Notes under the pieces: generated by a model
The model's input: the letters and a program-made list of their open reading frames with translations, nothing else
What the model was told of the DNA's origin: nothing
Databases searched by the model: none
Shown here: positions 1 to 6,398 of the stretch, in pieces
Layout of the letters: each line of letters opens with the position of its first letter
Position numbering within the stretch: the first letter of the stretch is position 1
DNA from: JAGWRA01 sp035534615
Lineage (GTDB): Bacteria; Acidobacteriota; Vicinamibacteria; Vicinamibacterales; CAVVIG01
DNA: 9,354 nucleotides
Assembly: GCA_035534615.1 (NCBI GenBank)
Contig: DATLRO010000032.1
Location: 1-9,354, forward strand
Direction of reading: 5' to 3'
Program-made: the position numbers and the translations under genes

Positions 1-93
1 CTGCACGATGGCGTCCGGGCCGTAGGAGGGACGCAGCACGGCGGGATCGGCATGGTGCAGCAGTGCCATCAGTACCAGTTCCATCGCGGTCAT
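1..93 (-). CDS. N-terminal fragment of an unrecognised protein (runs off the left edge)
   Basis: The reverse strand opens with ATG at 93-91 and stays open for 31 codons to the window edge. Upstream on that strand lies a good purine-rich ribosome binding site (AGAGGAG, about 6 nt before the ATG). The visible residues start MTAMELVLMALLHHADPAV and continue with a Tyr-Gly-Pro-Asp motif. There is no signal peptide and no domain I recognise, so no function is proposed. It is transcribed divergently from the rest of the window, and a perfect TATAAT about 60 nt upstream could serve it. The ribosome binding site and promoter context make this a likely real gene, but the fragment is too short to classify. 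Confidence 0.55.
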   Translation of the reverse strand, partial: MTAMELVLMALLHHADPAVLRPSYGPDAIVQ

Positions 94-155
94 GTCCCGC
101 TCCTCTTCTGCGCGCGTCGAAACGCGCTCCAGCGTGGCGCCACTCGATCGCGCGC

Positions 156-161
156 ATTATA
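156..161 (-). promoter_or_regulatory. -10 hexamer (TATAAT) for the leftward gene
   Basis: On the reverse strand positions 161-156 read TATAAT, a perfect -10 match, in otherwise very GC-rich DNA. It is flanked by short GCGCG/CGCGC arms (150-154 and 162-166). No good -35 lies 16-18 bp upstream; the best has about 2 of 6 matches, so this may need an activator or be weak. The implied leader to the ATG at 93 is about 55 nt. Confidence 0.4.
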
Positions 162-388
162 CGCGCCTTCGCGGGCGCCGGAGATCGGTCCGTCGCGTCT
201 GATCCCGCCATCAAGCTCAGCTGAGTGATGACCGGACACGGAGTCCCCGGTGCGGGCGGCCGGGCGTGCGGAGAGGAGCGCCGGTCTCGGAGATCTCACG
301 AACCTGCAGCGTATGACCGATTCCGGTTAGACAGAGAGGATGCCCACGGTCACCGGTTGCGGCAGAGCTGGTTCAGGAGAAACATATT

Positions 389-428
389 TTTAGAACTAAT
401 ACCGGACGCGTGTATGCTATGCGTCCGG
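389..428 (+). promoter_or_regulatory. Candidate promoter with operator-like inverted repeat, upstream of the envelope cluster
   Basis: An AT-rich patch (about 381-420) stands out from its GC-rich surroundings. TTTAGA at 389-394 (4 of 6 to the -35 consensus) and TATGCT at 413-418 (4 of 6 to TATAAT) are separated by 18 bp. The -10 lies in the 11-nt spacer of a perfect 8-bp inverted repeat: CCGGACGC at 402-409 and GCGTCCGG at 421-428. A symmetric site spanning the -10 is the usual geometry for a repressor operator, so transcription of the downstream cluster may be repressible. The regulator is unknown. The promoter assignment is inferred from sequence only. Confidence 0.4.
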
Positions 429-748
429 CGGCGGCAGCAGGTCGCGACAGTCGTTCGGGCAATCCAGCAGGGACGGTCCGGGAGGCTTGTGATGACGCGG
501 CGGAAAATCGCACTCCGTGGGACCGCCTCGTCGCCGATCTGCCACCCCCACGAGCGTCCGCCGATCGCTCTCCTCTCCGGACTCCTTCATCGACGTTTTC
601 CCGTCTGCCACGTACGTCGAGTGCCTGAGACCGCGCGGCGTCTCGCGCGCGGGCCAGCGCGGTCCGCTGCGCGCGGCCCTCTTTCGACGCGGTCCTCGTC
701 CGCCATCGCCGTCGGTATCGCTCGTTGTCTTCGAGAGGAGGTGCAGCC
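429..748 (+). other. Long 5' leader of the lipoprotein gene with hairpins and an anti-SD match
   Basis: If transcription starts just after the 413-418 hexamer, the lipoprotein mRNA has a leader of about 320 nt. It contains a GAGAC/GTCTC hairpin (627-631 with 640-644). Next comes a GC-rich stem in which GGGCC-AGCG (651-659) can pair with CGCT (665-668) and GGCCC (675-679), with a bulge between, followed by CTCTTT. CTCCTCTC at 570-577 is complementary over 8 nt to GAGAGGAG at 733-740, which overlaps the Shine-Dalgarno. I recognise no known riboswitch family. The leader could allow attenuation or translation control, but this rests on pattern only. Confidence 0.25.
736..741 (+). promoter_or_regulatory. 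Shine-Dalgarno AGGAGG deciding the lipoprotein start
   Basis: AGGAGG at 736-741 lies 7 nt before the ATG at 749. This fixes the start there rather than at the in-frame TTG at 725, which lies upstream of the site. The same purines could be masked by CTCCTCTC at 570-577. Confidence 0.7.
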
Positions 749-1534
749 ATGACCAGGACCTGCGTTTCGTGGGCCTCCATTCCGGCGGTCGCGGTCGGCC
801 TGATGCTGGTGACCGCCTGCTCTTCGTCGCACACGCCTGCGGCCACGGCGACGGCCAAGGCCGGCTCGCCGGCCGCCGATCCGGCGCCGCGGGCGTCCGC
901 CGCCCCGGCGGCAGCGCCCGACTCCGCTCCGCCGATGAACGACCTCGCCGGTTACACCGGCGCCCGGGATCTGGAGAACCAGACCGCACCGCTGACCGCC
1001 GCCGACCTCGACTTCTACCTGCAGACGATGCGCGCGGCCGTGGCGCGCGCCCAGCATCCCTCGCCTCAGGACCTGGCGTCGGTTGCGGCGATGGAGCAGG
1101 GCACGACGGCCACCGTGGGGGAGGCGAAGAAGATGGCGGTCGCGCTGAAGGCGGGCGATACGGCTGCCTACCAGGCGGCGGCCGCCGCCATGCAGCGGCA
1201 GCAGAACGAAATCCGGGCGGGCGACAAGCTGGTGCAGTTCATGGACCAGGTCGAAGCGGCCGACCGTCACATGCCGGAGGCCCAGTGGTCGGCGTTGCGC
1301 GGAAGGGTCGAGGGGGTCGTGACCGTCGGCGGCAGTGGCGGTGACGGCGGCGAAGCGAAGCTGTCAGCCGCCCAGATGCAGCAGGCGGCGCGACGGGCCG
1401 CTACGGCGCACAAAATCGAGGCGGCCGATCGGGCGCTGGTGGCCCCGCACGCGGCGGAAGTGCGTCAACTGGGCATGCAGCTGATCGTGGCCGAGGCGGC
1501 GCTCGAACGGCGGGCGGGGCAGCCGAAGCCCTGA
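749..1534 (+). CDS. Ala-rich helical lipoprotein of unknown function
   Basis: The product is 261 aa. Residues 1-24 form a lipoprotein signal peptide: Arg3, a hydrophobic core, and the lipobox V-T-A-C with lipidated Cys24. Residues 25-65 are a low-complexity Ala/Pro/Ser tether. The rest (about 80-255) is mostly Ala, Gln, Glu and Arg in apparently amphipathic helices, interrupted by a Gly-rich turn (about 194-202, GGSGGDGG), so a helical bundle or coiled coil is likely. I recognise no named domain. Ser at +2 rather than Asp predicts outer-membrane sorting if Enterobacteria-like Lol rules hold here. It is the first gene of a co-directional unit: the stop is followed 44 nt later by the DUF4412-like gene. 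Export and lipidation are well supported. Function is unknown; a scaffold or partner for the two following envelope proteins is inference. Confidence 0.85.
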   Translation: MTRTCVSWASIPAVAVGLMLVTACSSSHTPAATATAKAGSPAADPAPRASAAPAAAPDSAPPMNDLAGYTGARDLENQTAPLTAADLDFYLQTMRAAVARAQHPSPQDLASVAAMEQGTTATVGEAKKMAVALKAGDTAAYQAAAAAMQRQQNEIRAGDKLVQFMDQVEAADRHMPEAQWSALRGRVEGVVTVGGSGGDGGEAKLSAAQMQQAARRAATAHKIEAADRALVAPHAAEVRQLGMQLIVAEAALERRAGQPKP

Positions 1535-1578
1535 TTCCGCGCCGGCCGGAGCGGACACCTGACACAAGGAGACGGAAC

Positions 1579-2232
1579 GTGCGATTGTCAAAACTCGGAT
1601 CGACTCTGGCACTCATCGCGATCGTCGTGGCAGTGGCGGGCGGCCCCCATCTGCTGGCCACGTCGTCTCCGCTGTGGCCGCAGGACTATTCCGCGACGAC
1701 GGTGACGACCGTGGAGGGCGGCCACACCCTGAGCGCGAAGATCTACAAGCGCGGCCTGAAGATGCGGATGGAGCCGCAGACGCCTGGCCGCAGCGCCGGC
1801 ATGTATCAGATCCTCCTGCTCGATCAGCACAAGGTCTACATGGTCATGCCCCAGGCGCACATGTGCATGGAGCAGGACATGCCGGCGCTGACGCAGGCGC
1901 AGCTGCTGGCCGCGGCGCAGACCGGAAAGGGCGTGGTCGTCACCGACGTCGGCGCGCAGACCATTACGGTGGCCGGCAAGAGCTACGCCTGCGAGCACAA
2001 GCGGGTGGCGACCACCACGACGAACGGCACGCGCTACGTCGTCGACGTCTGGCTCGCCTCGGCGCTCCACGAGTTCCCGGTGCAGGAGGTGATGCAGGCC
2101 CAGGGCAAGACGGTGCGGATTCAGTACGAGAACGTCAGCCTGGCGGCGCCGGCGGCATCGCTGTTCGTGCCGCCGACGAACTGCCACGGGATGCCCGGTC
2201 TGGGCGGCATGCTGGGCCGACGAGTTCCCTGA
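1579..2232 (+). CDS. Exported DUF4412-like protein (LolA/LppX-like fold suspected)
   Basis: The product is 217 aa and starts with GTG, with AAGGAG at 1566-1571 and 7 nt spacing. Residues 1 to about 27 are a Sec signal peptide, with cleavage likely after Leu-Leu-Ala. The mature part has the pattern of DUF4412: an early strand followed by an Ile-Tyr-Lys-Arg-Gly-Leu-Lys-Met-Arg-Met-Glu stretch (55-65), then a Leu-Leu-Asp-Gln-His-Lys-Val-Tyr-Met-Val-Met-Pro segment (80-91). It ends in a Phe-Val-Pro-Pro strand (196-199) and a Gly/Met-rich tail. Known members are periplasmic or outer-membrane associated, and some resemble lipoprotein-carrier folds; their ligand is generally unknown. Three cysteines remain in the mature protein (96, 138, 202), so one disulfide is possible. 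It lies 14 nt upstream of the CsgG/OmpA-type gene, so co-transcription is very likely. The family call comes from pattern recognition, not a search. Confidence 0.8.
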   Translation: MRLSKLGSTLALIAIVVAVAGGPHLLATSSPLWPQDYSATTVTTVEGGHTLSAKIYKRGLKMRMEPQTPGRSAGMYQILLLDQHKVYMVMPQAHMCMEQDMPALTQAQLLAAAQTGKGVVVTDVGAQTITVAGKSYACEHKRVATTTTNGTRYVVDVWLASALHEFPVQEVMQAQGKTVRIQYENVSLAAPAASLFVPPTNCHGMPGLGGMLGRRVP

Positions 2233-2246
2233 GAGAGAGGATACCC

Positions 2247-4028
2247 ATGAAGCTGTTTCTTTCCCGGTGGCCGCACCGGACCCGGAGTCGTGCGCGGCGG
2301 CGCCTGGTCCCGGCGGTCATGCTGGCGGGCGGGCTGGCCGTCCTGGCGGCGCAGCCCGTCCGGGCGGCCGCCAGCGCCGCGCCCGGCTTCACCGTCGGGC
2401 TGACGCCGTTCCAGGACGTGAGCGGCAACAGCGATCTGGGCCAGCTGGCGACCGTGCTGCCGTCGCTGCTGCAGAGCGTGCTGCTGGAGAAGACCAGCCT
2501 GATCGGGCGGCAGCTCACCGCCGACACGTCCGGTGGAGCGCTGACGGTGGCGGGCGCCGCCGCACTCGGCAAGTCGGCCGGCACGGATCTGGTCGCCACC
2601 GGCACGCTGCTGTCCGGATCGGTCAAGACCTCGCAGGGGACGTTCAGCGCCCCCGGCTTCGGCGGCTTTCACCTGTCGGCCAACAGCAACAAGATGGACG
2701 TCGTCGTCGTGCTGCAGGTGACGCTCGTGGACGTCGGCCGCGGGGTCAGCCTGGGCACGTTCCGCGCGACCGGCCGCGACAGCAAGACCCACATCGACCC
2801 GTCCGTCGACAGCAATTACGGCTCGATGGACATGCAGGGCGCCGGCTTCCAGAACACGGTCCTGGGCCAGGCGACGCTGCGGGCGCTGGCGAGCCTGGCG
2901 GGCCAGATGCAGCAGGCGGTGCGGACGTTCAGGCCGGCGCAGGCCGCGCCGGCCGCCGCCGTGGCGCAGCCGGCGGCGGCAGGCGGCTCCGGACCGGCGG
3001 ACGCCGGCTCCGGAGAGGCGAGCGCCCCTGCCGCGCAGGCGGCCGCGACCGGCGCGCAGCCCGATCTGAAGGCGGTCACGATTGACTTCGTGCCCGGCGA
3101 GAAGACGATCTTCTACGACGATTTCACCGACATGGCGCCCGACGAGCCGCCGCCGCACTGGAAGCTGCGGGGCGACTCGGCCACCCTGCTGATCGGCAAG
3201 CAGACGCGCGAGCTCAGCCTGCACCGGACGCAGCTGACGTCGCCCCGGATCGCCGTGCCGGCGAACTTCACGTTCCAGACGATCGAGACCTTCCCGACGA
3301 CCGGCGGCGGCTACCCGCGGCTGAACTGGTATTTCGACCCGGCCACCGGGGAGCCCGGGCTCAGTCTGCTGGTCACCGGCCATGGAGGGAACAACCCGGG
3401 CCTGCACGTCACCGCCGAGGACAACAGGCGCAACGATCTGGTCGACATCGACGTCCCCACCGTGGACGTCAGCCGGCCCGTGCATCTCGATCTCTGGGTC
3501 CAGAACGGGCGCGTGCGGATCTATCTCGACGGGAACCGGATCATGGACGTGAACCAGATCCGGATTGCGCCCGTGGTCCGGCTCGAACTGCATGCCCACC
3601 CCGGCGCCGGCAACACGGCGGTCGGCCTGCGGCAGGTCCGCCTCGCCGAGTCGGCGCCTGAGTTCGCCGCTGCCATCCAGGCGACCGGCAGATACGTGAC
3701 GCACGGCATTCACTTCGACACCAACAGCGCCATTCTGAAGCCCGATTCGGCGCCCGTCATCCGCCAGGTCGCCGATGCGCTGATCGGCGATCCCAGCCTG
3801 AAGCTGGAGATCGACGGCTATACCGACTCGGTCGGCAGCGCCGCGCGCAATCTGGAGCTGTCCCGGCAGCGCGCCGACGCGGTGCGTTCGGTGCTGGTGT
3901 CGCAGTTCGGGGTGGATCCCGGCCGGCTGACGGCGGCCGGTTTCGGCGCGGCTCATCCGATCGGGTCGAACGACACGGCGACCGGCCGGGCCGAGAATCG
4001 CCGGGTGGAGTTCGTCAAGAAATCCTAG
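2247..4028 (+). CDS. Envelope protein with CsgG-like, LamG-like and OmpA C-terminal domains
   Basis: The product is 593 aa. The ATG at 2247 follows a purine run (GAGAGG, 2235-2240). Residues 1-40 are a long Arg-rich signal peptide ending in Val-Arg-Ala. Residues 47-228 look like a CsgG/FlgO-type domain: a Val-Gly-Leu-Thr-Pro-Phe-Gln-Asp opening, a Gly-Thr-Leu-Leu-Ser-Gly-Ser strand, then VVVVLQVTLVDVGRG. Residues 229-275 are an Ala/Pro/Gly linker. Residues 286-466 read as a concanavalin/LamG-like beta-sandwich (FYDDFTD start, LDLWVQNGRVRIYLDGNRI core). Residues 483-593 are an OmpA C-terminal domain with YTDSVG, NLELSRQRA and NRRVEF; Asp527 and Arg542 align with the residues that bind diaminopimelate in peptidoglycan. 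It should therefore be periplasmic or outer-membrane associated and bind the cell wall. There is no cysteine, so it is not lipidated, unlike curli CsgG. The frame is open upstream to 1674, but that overlaps the preceding gene and is discounted. Confidence 0.85.
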   Translation: MKLFLSRWPHRTRSRARRRLVPAVMLAGGLAVLAAQPVRAAASAAPGFTVGLTPFQDVSGNSDLGQLATVLPSLLQSVLLEKTSLIGRQLTADTSGGALTVAGAAALGKSAGTDLVATGTLLSGSVKTSQGTFSAPGFGGFHLSANSNKMDVVVVLQVTLVDVGRGVSLGTFRATGRDSKTHIDPSVDSNYGSMDMQGAGFQNTVLGQATLRALASLAGQMQQAVRTFRPAQAAPAAAVAQPAAAGGSGPADAGSGEASAPAAQAAATGAQPDLKAVTIDFVPGEKTIFYDDFTDMAPDEPPPHWKLRGDSATLLIGKQTRELSLHRTQLTSPRIAVPANFTFQTIETFPTTGGGYPRLNWYFDPATGEPGLSLLVTGHGGNNPGLHVTAEDNRRNDLVDIDVPTVDVSRPVHLDLWVQNGRVRIYLDGNRIMDVNQIRIAPVVRLELHAHPGAGNTAVGLRQVRLAESAPEFAAAIQATGRYVTHGIHFDTNSAILKPDSAPVIRQVADALIGDPSLKLEIDGYTDSVGSAARNLELSRQRADAVRSVLVSQFGVDPGRLTAAGFGAAHPIGSNDTATGRAENRRVEFVKKS

Positions 4029-4043
4029 TTCGACCGGGCGTCG

Positions 4044-4087
4044 GTACGTCGCACGGGCCGGCCTCAGTGCCGGCCCGTGCGACGTAC
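4044..4087 (+). terminator. Perfect 19-bp hairpin closing the envelope cluster
   Basis: Positions 4044-4062 and 4069-4087 are perfect reverse complements separated by a 6-nt loop (CTCAGT). The element begins 15 nt after the stop codon at 4026-4028 and ends 45 nt before the next start at 4133. It is very stable and symmetric, so it could act in either direction. No T-run follows (GGGCACG), so it is not a canonical intrinsic terminator. It may still stop transcription, as U-less hairpins are proposed to do in some GC-rich bacteria, or protect an mRNA 3' end. Confidence 0.6.
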
Positions 4088-4132
4088 GGGCACGAAATCG
4101 GCACTGTGATACGCTGCCTTCCAGGTGAGGAT

Positions 4133-5320
4133 ATGAGGCGAACGAGCCTGGCGGCAGCTTTCGTGGCGGTGATCGGCGTGGGCCTGGTTCGCCCCGCGCC
4201 CGCACGGGCCCAGGGCACGGCGGATCTCGCGGGTCGATGGACCCTCGACCGCCAGTTGAGTCAGTTTCCGCGCGAAGTCGGATTCGGCGTGGACTGGCTG
4301 CCGGCCGGCGGAGCCGGTTCGGGCGCCAGCGCCGACGGCGAACGCGGACGGCGCGGCGGCGGCGTCCAGGCGAATCCCTTTCTGGGCCTTCCTGAAAGCG
4401 AGGATGAGGCCGAACGGGTCAAGCGGCTGACGGCGGAGGTGCGCGAGCCGGCGGCGCAACTGACGATCGTCGATACGGCGGCTGCGGTCACCATCACGGA
4501 CGATCGCGGCCAGCCGCGCACGTTTCACCCCGACGGCAGGGAAGAGCTCCTGCAGGTCGACGGCGTCCCGGTCAACGTGATTGCGAAGCGGGACGCCGGA
4601 CGCCTCGAGGTGGTGTACGAGGTGGAGCGCGGGCGGGAACTGCGGTACGTCTATTCGCGCGTCGCGAATCCGCCCCGGCTGGTGGTCGACGTGCAGTTCC
4701 TCGATCATGGCAAGGGCAGCACGATCAGGCGCGTGTACGAACCTGCCGGCGCGGCCGTGACCAGCGACGCGGCCACCACCGCCCCTTCGCCGTCGACCGC
4801 GAGGCCGGGCCTGCCGGTTCCGGCCGCCGGGACGGCAGCTTCCGCCCGGGGGGAGGTGCCCGCGTCCGGCGCGCGCGCGGCGGGGCAACCGGTCGATCAG
4901 CAGCCGGACGCGGATCTCAAGGGGCTGACCGCACTGGGTGTCGTCGTCGAGGGGATGAGTCCGCAGGCGGCCGCGTGCGGCCTGCACCGGAGCGCGATCG
5001 AGGCGGCGGTGTCGAAGCGTCTTTCGGACGCCGGATTCACGGTGCTTCACCATTCCGACAACGACACGTACGTCTACGTCAACGTCATCACCACGAGCCT
5101 GTCCACCGGATTGTGCGTTTCGCGGTACGACGTGTCGCTCTACTCGGAGACGACCGCCAGGCTGTCGTATCAGCAGGCGCCCGTGCCCGTGCAGGTGTCG
5201 TTGCTGCACGACGGAGGCCTGGCCGGCAGCGGTTCGTCCACCCATGCGGCGGAGGTGCTTCAGGACGTGCTGGGGTACGTCGATCGGTTCATGACCCGGA
5301 TCCGCAATGCCGGCAAGTAG
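4133..5320 (+). CDS. Exported two-domain protein of unknown function
   Basis: The product is 395 aa. The chosen ATG follows AGGTGAGG (4123-4130). An in-frame GTG at 4067 lies inside the hairpin and would add 22 residues ahead of the signal peptide, so it is rejected. Residues 1-26 are a Sec signal peptide ending Ala-Arg-Ala. Residues 30-205 form an N-terminal region that starts DLAGRWTLDRQLSQFPREVG, a pattern I associate with exported hypothetical proteins of Acidobacteriota, and that has a Gly/Arg-rich insert near 60-80. Residues 206-258 are an Ala/Pro/Ser linker. Residues 262-395 form a second domain with TYVYVNVIT, Cys282 and Cys328 (possible disulfide), and a C-terminal helix. No catalytic motif is visible. 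It lies 27 nt upstream of the NmrA-like gene and is probably co-transcribed with it. The function is not known. Confidence 0.8.
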   Translation: MRRTSLAAAFVAVIGVGLVRPAPARAQGTADLAGRWTLDRQLSQFPREVGFGVDWLPAGGAGSGASADGERGRRGGGVQANPFLGLPESEDEAERVKRLTAEVREPAAQLTIVDTAAAVTITDDRGQPRTFHPDGREELLQVDGVPVNVIAKRDAGRLEVVYEVERGRELRYVYSRVANPPRLVVDVQFLDHGKGSTIRRVYEPAGAAVTSDAATTAPSPSTARPGLPVPAAGTAASARGEVPASGARAAGQPVDQQPDADLKGLTALGVVVEGMSPQAAACGLHRSAIEAAVSKRLSDAGFTVLHHSDNDTYVYVNVITTSLSTGLCVSRYDVSLYSETTARLSYQQAPVPVQVSLLHDGGLAGSGSSTHAAEVLQDVLGYVDRFMTRIRNAGK

Positions 5321-5347
5321 GGAGGCGCGAGACCGCGGGAGGAAACG

Positions 5348-6220
5348 ATGATTCTTGTGGCGGGGGCGACCGGCTCGCTCGGACGGAAGATTGTCGATCG
5401 GCTGCTCGACCGCGGCGATCCCGTCCTGGCGCTCGTGCGCCCGGCGTCGCGGTACGCCTCGCTCGAACAGGCCGGGGCCGGCGTGATCTTCGGGGACCTC
5501 ACCGATCGCGACAGCCTGGACCGGGCGTGTCAGGGCGTGACCACGGTCATCGCGACCGCCAGCGTCTCGAAGACCGGAGGCGACACCCTCGAGCGCGTGG
5601 ACCTGCAGGGCAATCAGCACCTGATCGCCGCCGCGCAGGCGGCCGGCGTCCGGCAGTTCATCTTCGTCTCGACGCGGAACGCGTCGGTCGACAGCCCGGC
5701 GCCGCTGTTCCGCGCCAAGGCGGCGGCCGAGCGGGCCCTGCGTGAGAGCCCGATGGGCTGGACGATCCTGCAGCCGGGCGGCTTCATGGATGTCTGGTTC
5801 CCGATGTTCATCGAGCGGCCGGCGTTCGCCGGCCAGCCGGTGACGCTCGTCGGTGAATCGCGCCGCCGGCATGCGTTCGTGGCGGAGCAGGACGTCGCCG
5901 CGTTCGCGGTCGCCGCGCTGGACCATCCGGCCGCGCGCCACGCGAGCATCGTCATCGGGGGCCCGGAGGCGGTGACCTTCAAGGATGTCGTGCGGGAGTA
6001 CGAACAGGCTGCGGGCCGATCCGTTCCCGTGCGCAGCGTGGCGCCCGGCGACCCGATCCCGGGGGTGCCGGAGGCGGTGTCGCGGATGGCCGCCGGGCTC
6101 GAGACGTTCGACTCGCTGATTCCCATGGAGGAGACCAGCCGTCGATACGGCATCGTCCTGACCACCGTGCATGACTTCGTGCGCGCCCGGCTGGCGGCGT
6201 CACCCGACGCACCGGCATAA
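5348..6220 (+). CDS. NmrA-like / atypical SDR NAD(P)-binding protein
   Basis: The product is 290 aa, a usual length for the family. GGGAGG (5337-5342) lies 5 nt before the ATG. The N-terminal Rossmann motif is MILVAGATGSLG, with Gly6, Gly9 and Gly12 matching the GxxGxxG of atypical SDRs. Arg31 after the second strand suggests NADP preference, and Gly-Asp-Leu-Thr (49-52) matches the adenine-binding acidic position. Ser108-Thr109 follow the fourth strand. Lys124 is kept, but the classical Tyr four residues before it is absent; Ala120-Arg123 precede it, with Phe121 nearby. Members of this group are often sensors, quinone reductases or NDUFA9-like proteins rather than dehydrogenases. A cytoplasmic location is expected because no signal peptide is present. 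The substrate cannot be told from sequence. It is probably translated from the same mRNA as the upstream exported protein. Confidence 0.88.
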   Translation: MILVAGATGSLGRKIVDRLLDRGDPVLALVRPASRYASLEQAGAGVIFGDLTDRDSLDRACQGVTTVIATASVSKTGGDTLERVDLQGNQHLIAAAQAAGVRQFIFVSTRNASVDSPAPLFRAKAAAERALRESPMGWTILQPGGFMDVWFPMFIERPAFAGQPVTLVGESRRRHAFVAEQDVAAFAVAALDHPAARHASIVIGGPEAVTFKDVVREYEQAAGRSVPVRSVAPGDPIPGVPEAVSRMAAGLETFDSLIPMEETSRRYGIVLTTVHDFVRARLAASPDAPA

Positions 6221-6311
6221 GGGCGATCCGGCCGTGCCTCCGTGCCGTGCCGGAAAGTGCCAGCCTCCGCGCGTCTGCCTGCCTGAAGCCCTGCCCGCGC
6301 CAGGGTCGCGA

Positions 6312-6332
6312 GCGGACGGCCCTGCCGTCCGC
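6312..6332 (+). terminator. Short GC hairpin after the NmrA-like gene
   Basis: GCGGACGGC (6312-6320) and GCCGTCCGC (6324-6332) form a perfect 9-bp stem with a 3-nt loop, about 90 nt past the stop codon. No T-tract follows (ATGATGAATGG), so intrinsic termination is uncertain. It separates the two-gene unit from the ATPase promoter. The rest of 6221-6366 shows nothing else recognisable. Confidence 0.4.
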
Positions 6333-6366
6333 ATGATGAATGGTGGTCGCGCCGGGCGCGAACGCG

Positions 6367-6395
6367 TTGCTAATCGCGTCGTGAATGACTATCAT
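6367..6395 (+). promoter_or_regulatory. Sigma70-type promoter of the DUF4143 ATPase gene
   Basis: TTGCTA at 6367-6372 (4 of 6 to the -35 consensus) and TATCAT at 6390-6395 (5 of 6 to the -10) are spaced by exactly 17 bp, in a locally AT-richer stretch. This is the best sigma70-like match I found in the window. The predicted transcription start (about 6402-6403) lies downstream of the ATG at 6385 and right at the in-frame GTG at 6403. The promoter therefore argues for a leaderless GTG start. Confidence 0.45.
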
Positions 6396-6398
6396 TCA
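6382..6398. promoter_or_regulatory. 17-bp palindrome over the -10, operator candidate
   Basis: TGAATGA (6382-6388), the spacer CTA and TCATTCA (6392-6398) form a perfect inverted repeat covering the -10 hexamer. The shape and half-site resemble operators used by TetR-type repressors, though no such regulator is encoded in the window. Repression by blocking RNA polymerase is the likely mode if it is bound. Confidence 0.4.

Larger units (their letters stand above)
94..748. other. Long non-coding divergent intergenic region
   Basis: About 655 nt separate the leftward gene from the lipoprotein gene. Open frames on both strands here are Arg/Ser/Pro-rich, lack ribosome binding sites and have no recognisable composition, so I read them as GC-rich artefacts. 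The recognisable elements are the leftward -10 at 156-161, the AT-rich promoter/operator candidate at 389-428 and the structured leader at 429-748. Between about 170 and 380 I see nothing definable. A small RNA cannot be excluded. Confidence 0.5.

Noticed and set aside
225..752. Forward open frame in the upstream intergenic region
   Set aside because: It is Arg-rich with no domain and no ribosome binding site, spans the promoter candidate and overlaps the lipoprotein start.
1674..2246. Upstream extension of the CsgG/OmpA-type frame to 1674
   Set aside because: It would overlap nearly the whole DUF4412-like gene and bury the signal peptide. The ATG at 2247 has its own purine-rich site and a signal peptide directly after it.
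2267..3085. 272-codon alternative forward frame inside the CsgG/OmpA-type gene
   Set aside because: It is a Gly/Arg/Ala-rich shadow in another frame with no motifs, while the overlapping frame encodes recognisable domains.
4067..4132. GTG at 4067 as the start of the exported two-domain protein
   Set aside because: It lies in the loop/stem of the hairpin and would place 22 residues before an evident signal peptide. The ATG at 4133 has a ribosome binding site.
2121..4205. 694-codon open frame on the reverse strand
   Set aside because: It lies antisense to the CsgG/OmpA-type gene, is Arg/Gly/His-rich and has no recognisable domain. Long antisense frames are expected in GC-rich DNA.
4064..6172. 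702-codon open frame on the reverse strand
   Set aside because: It is antisense to two well-supported genes with good ribosome binding sites, and its composition is Arg/His-rich without motifs.
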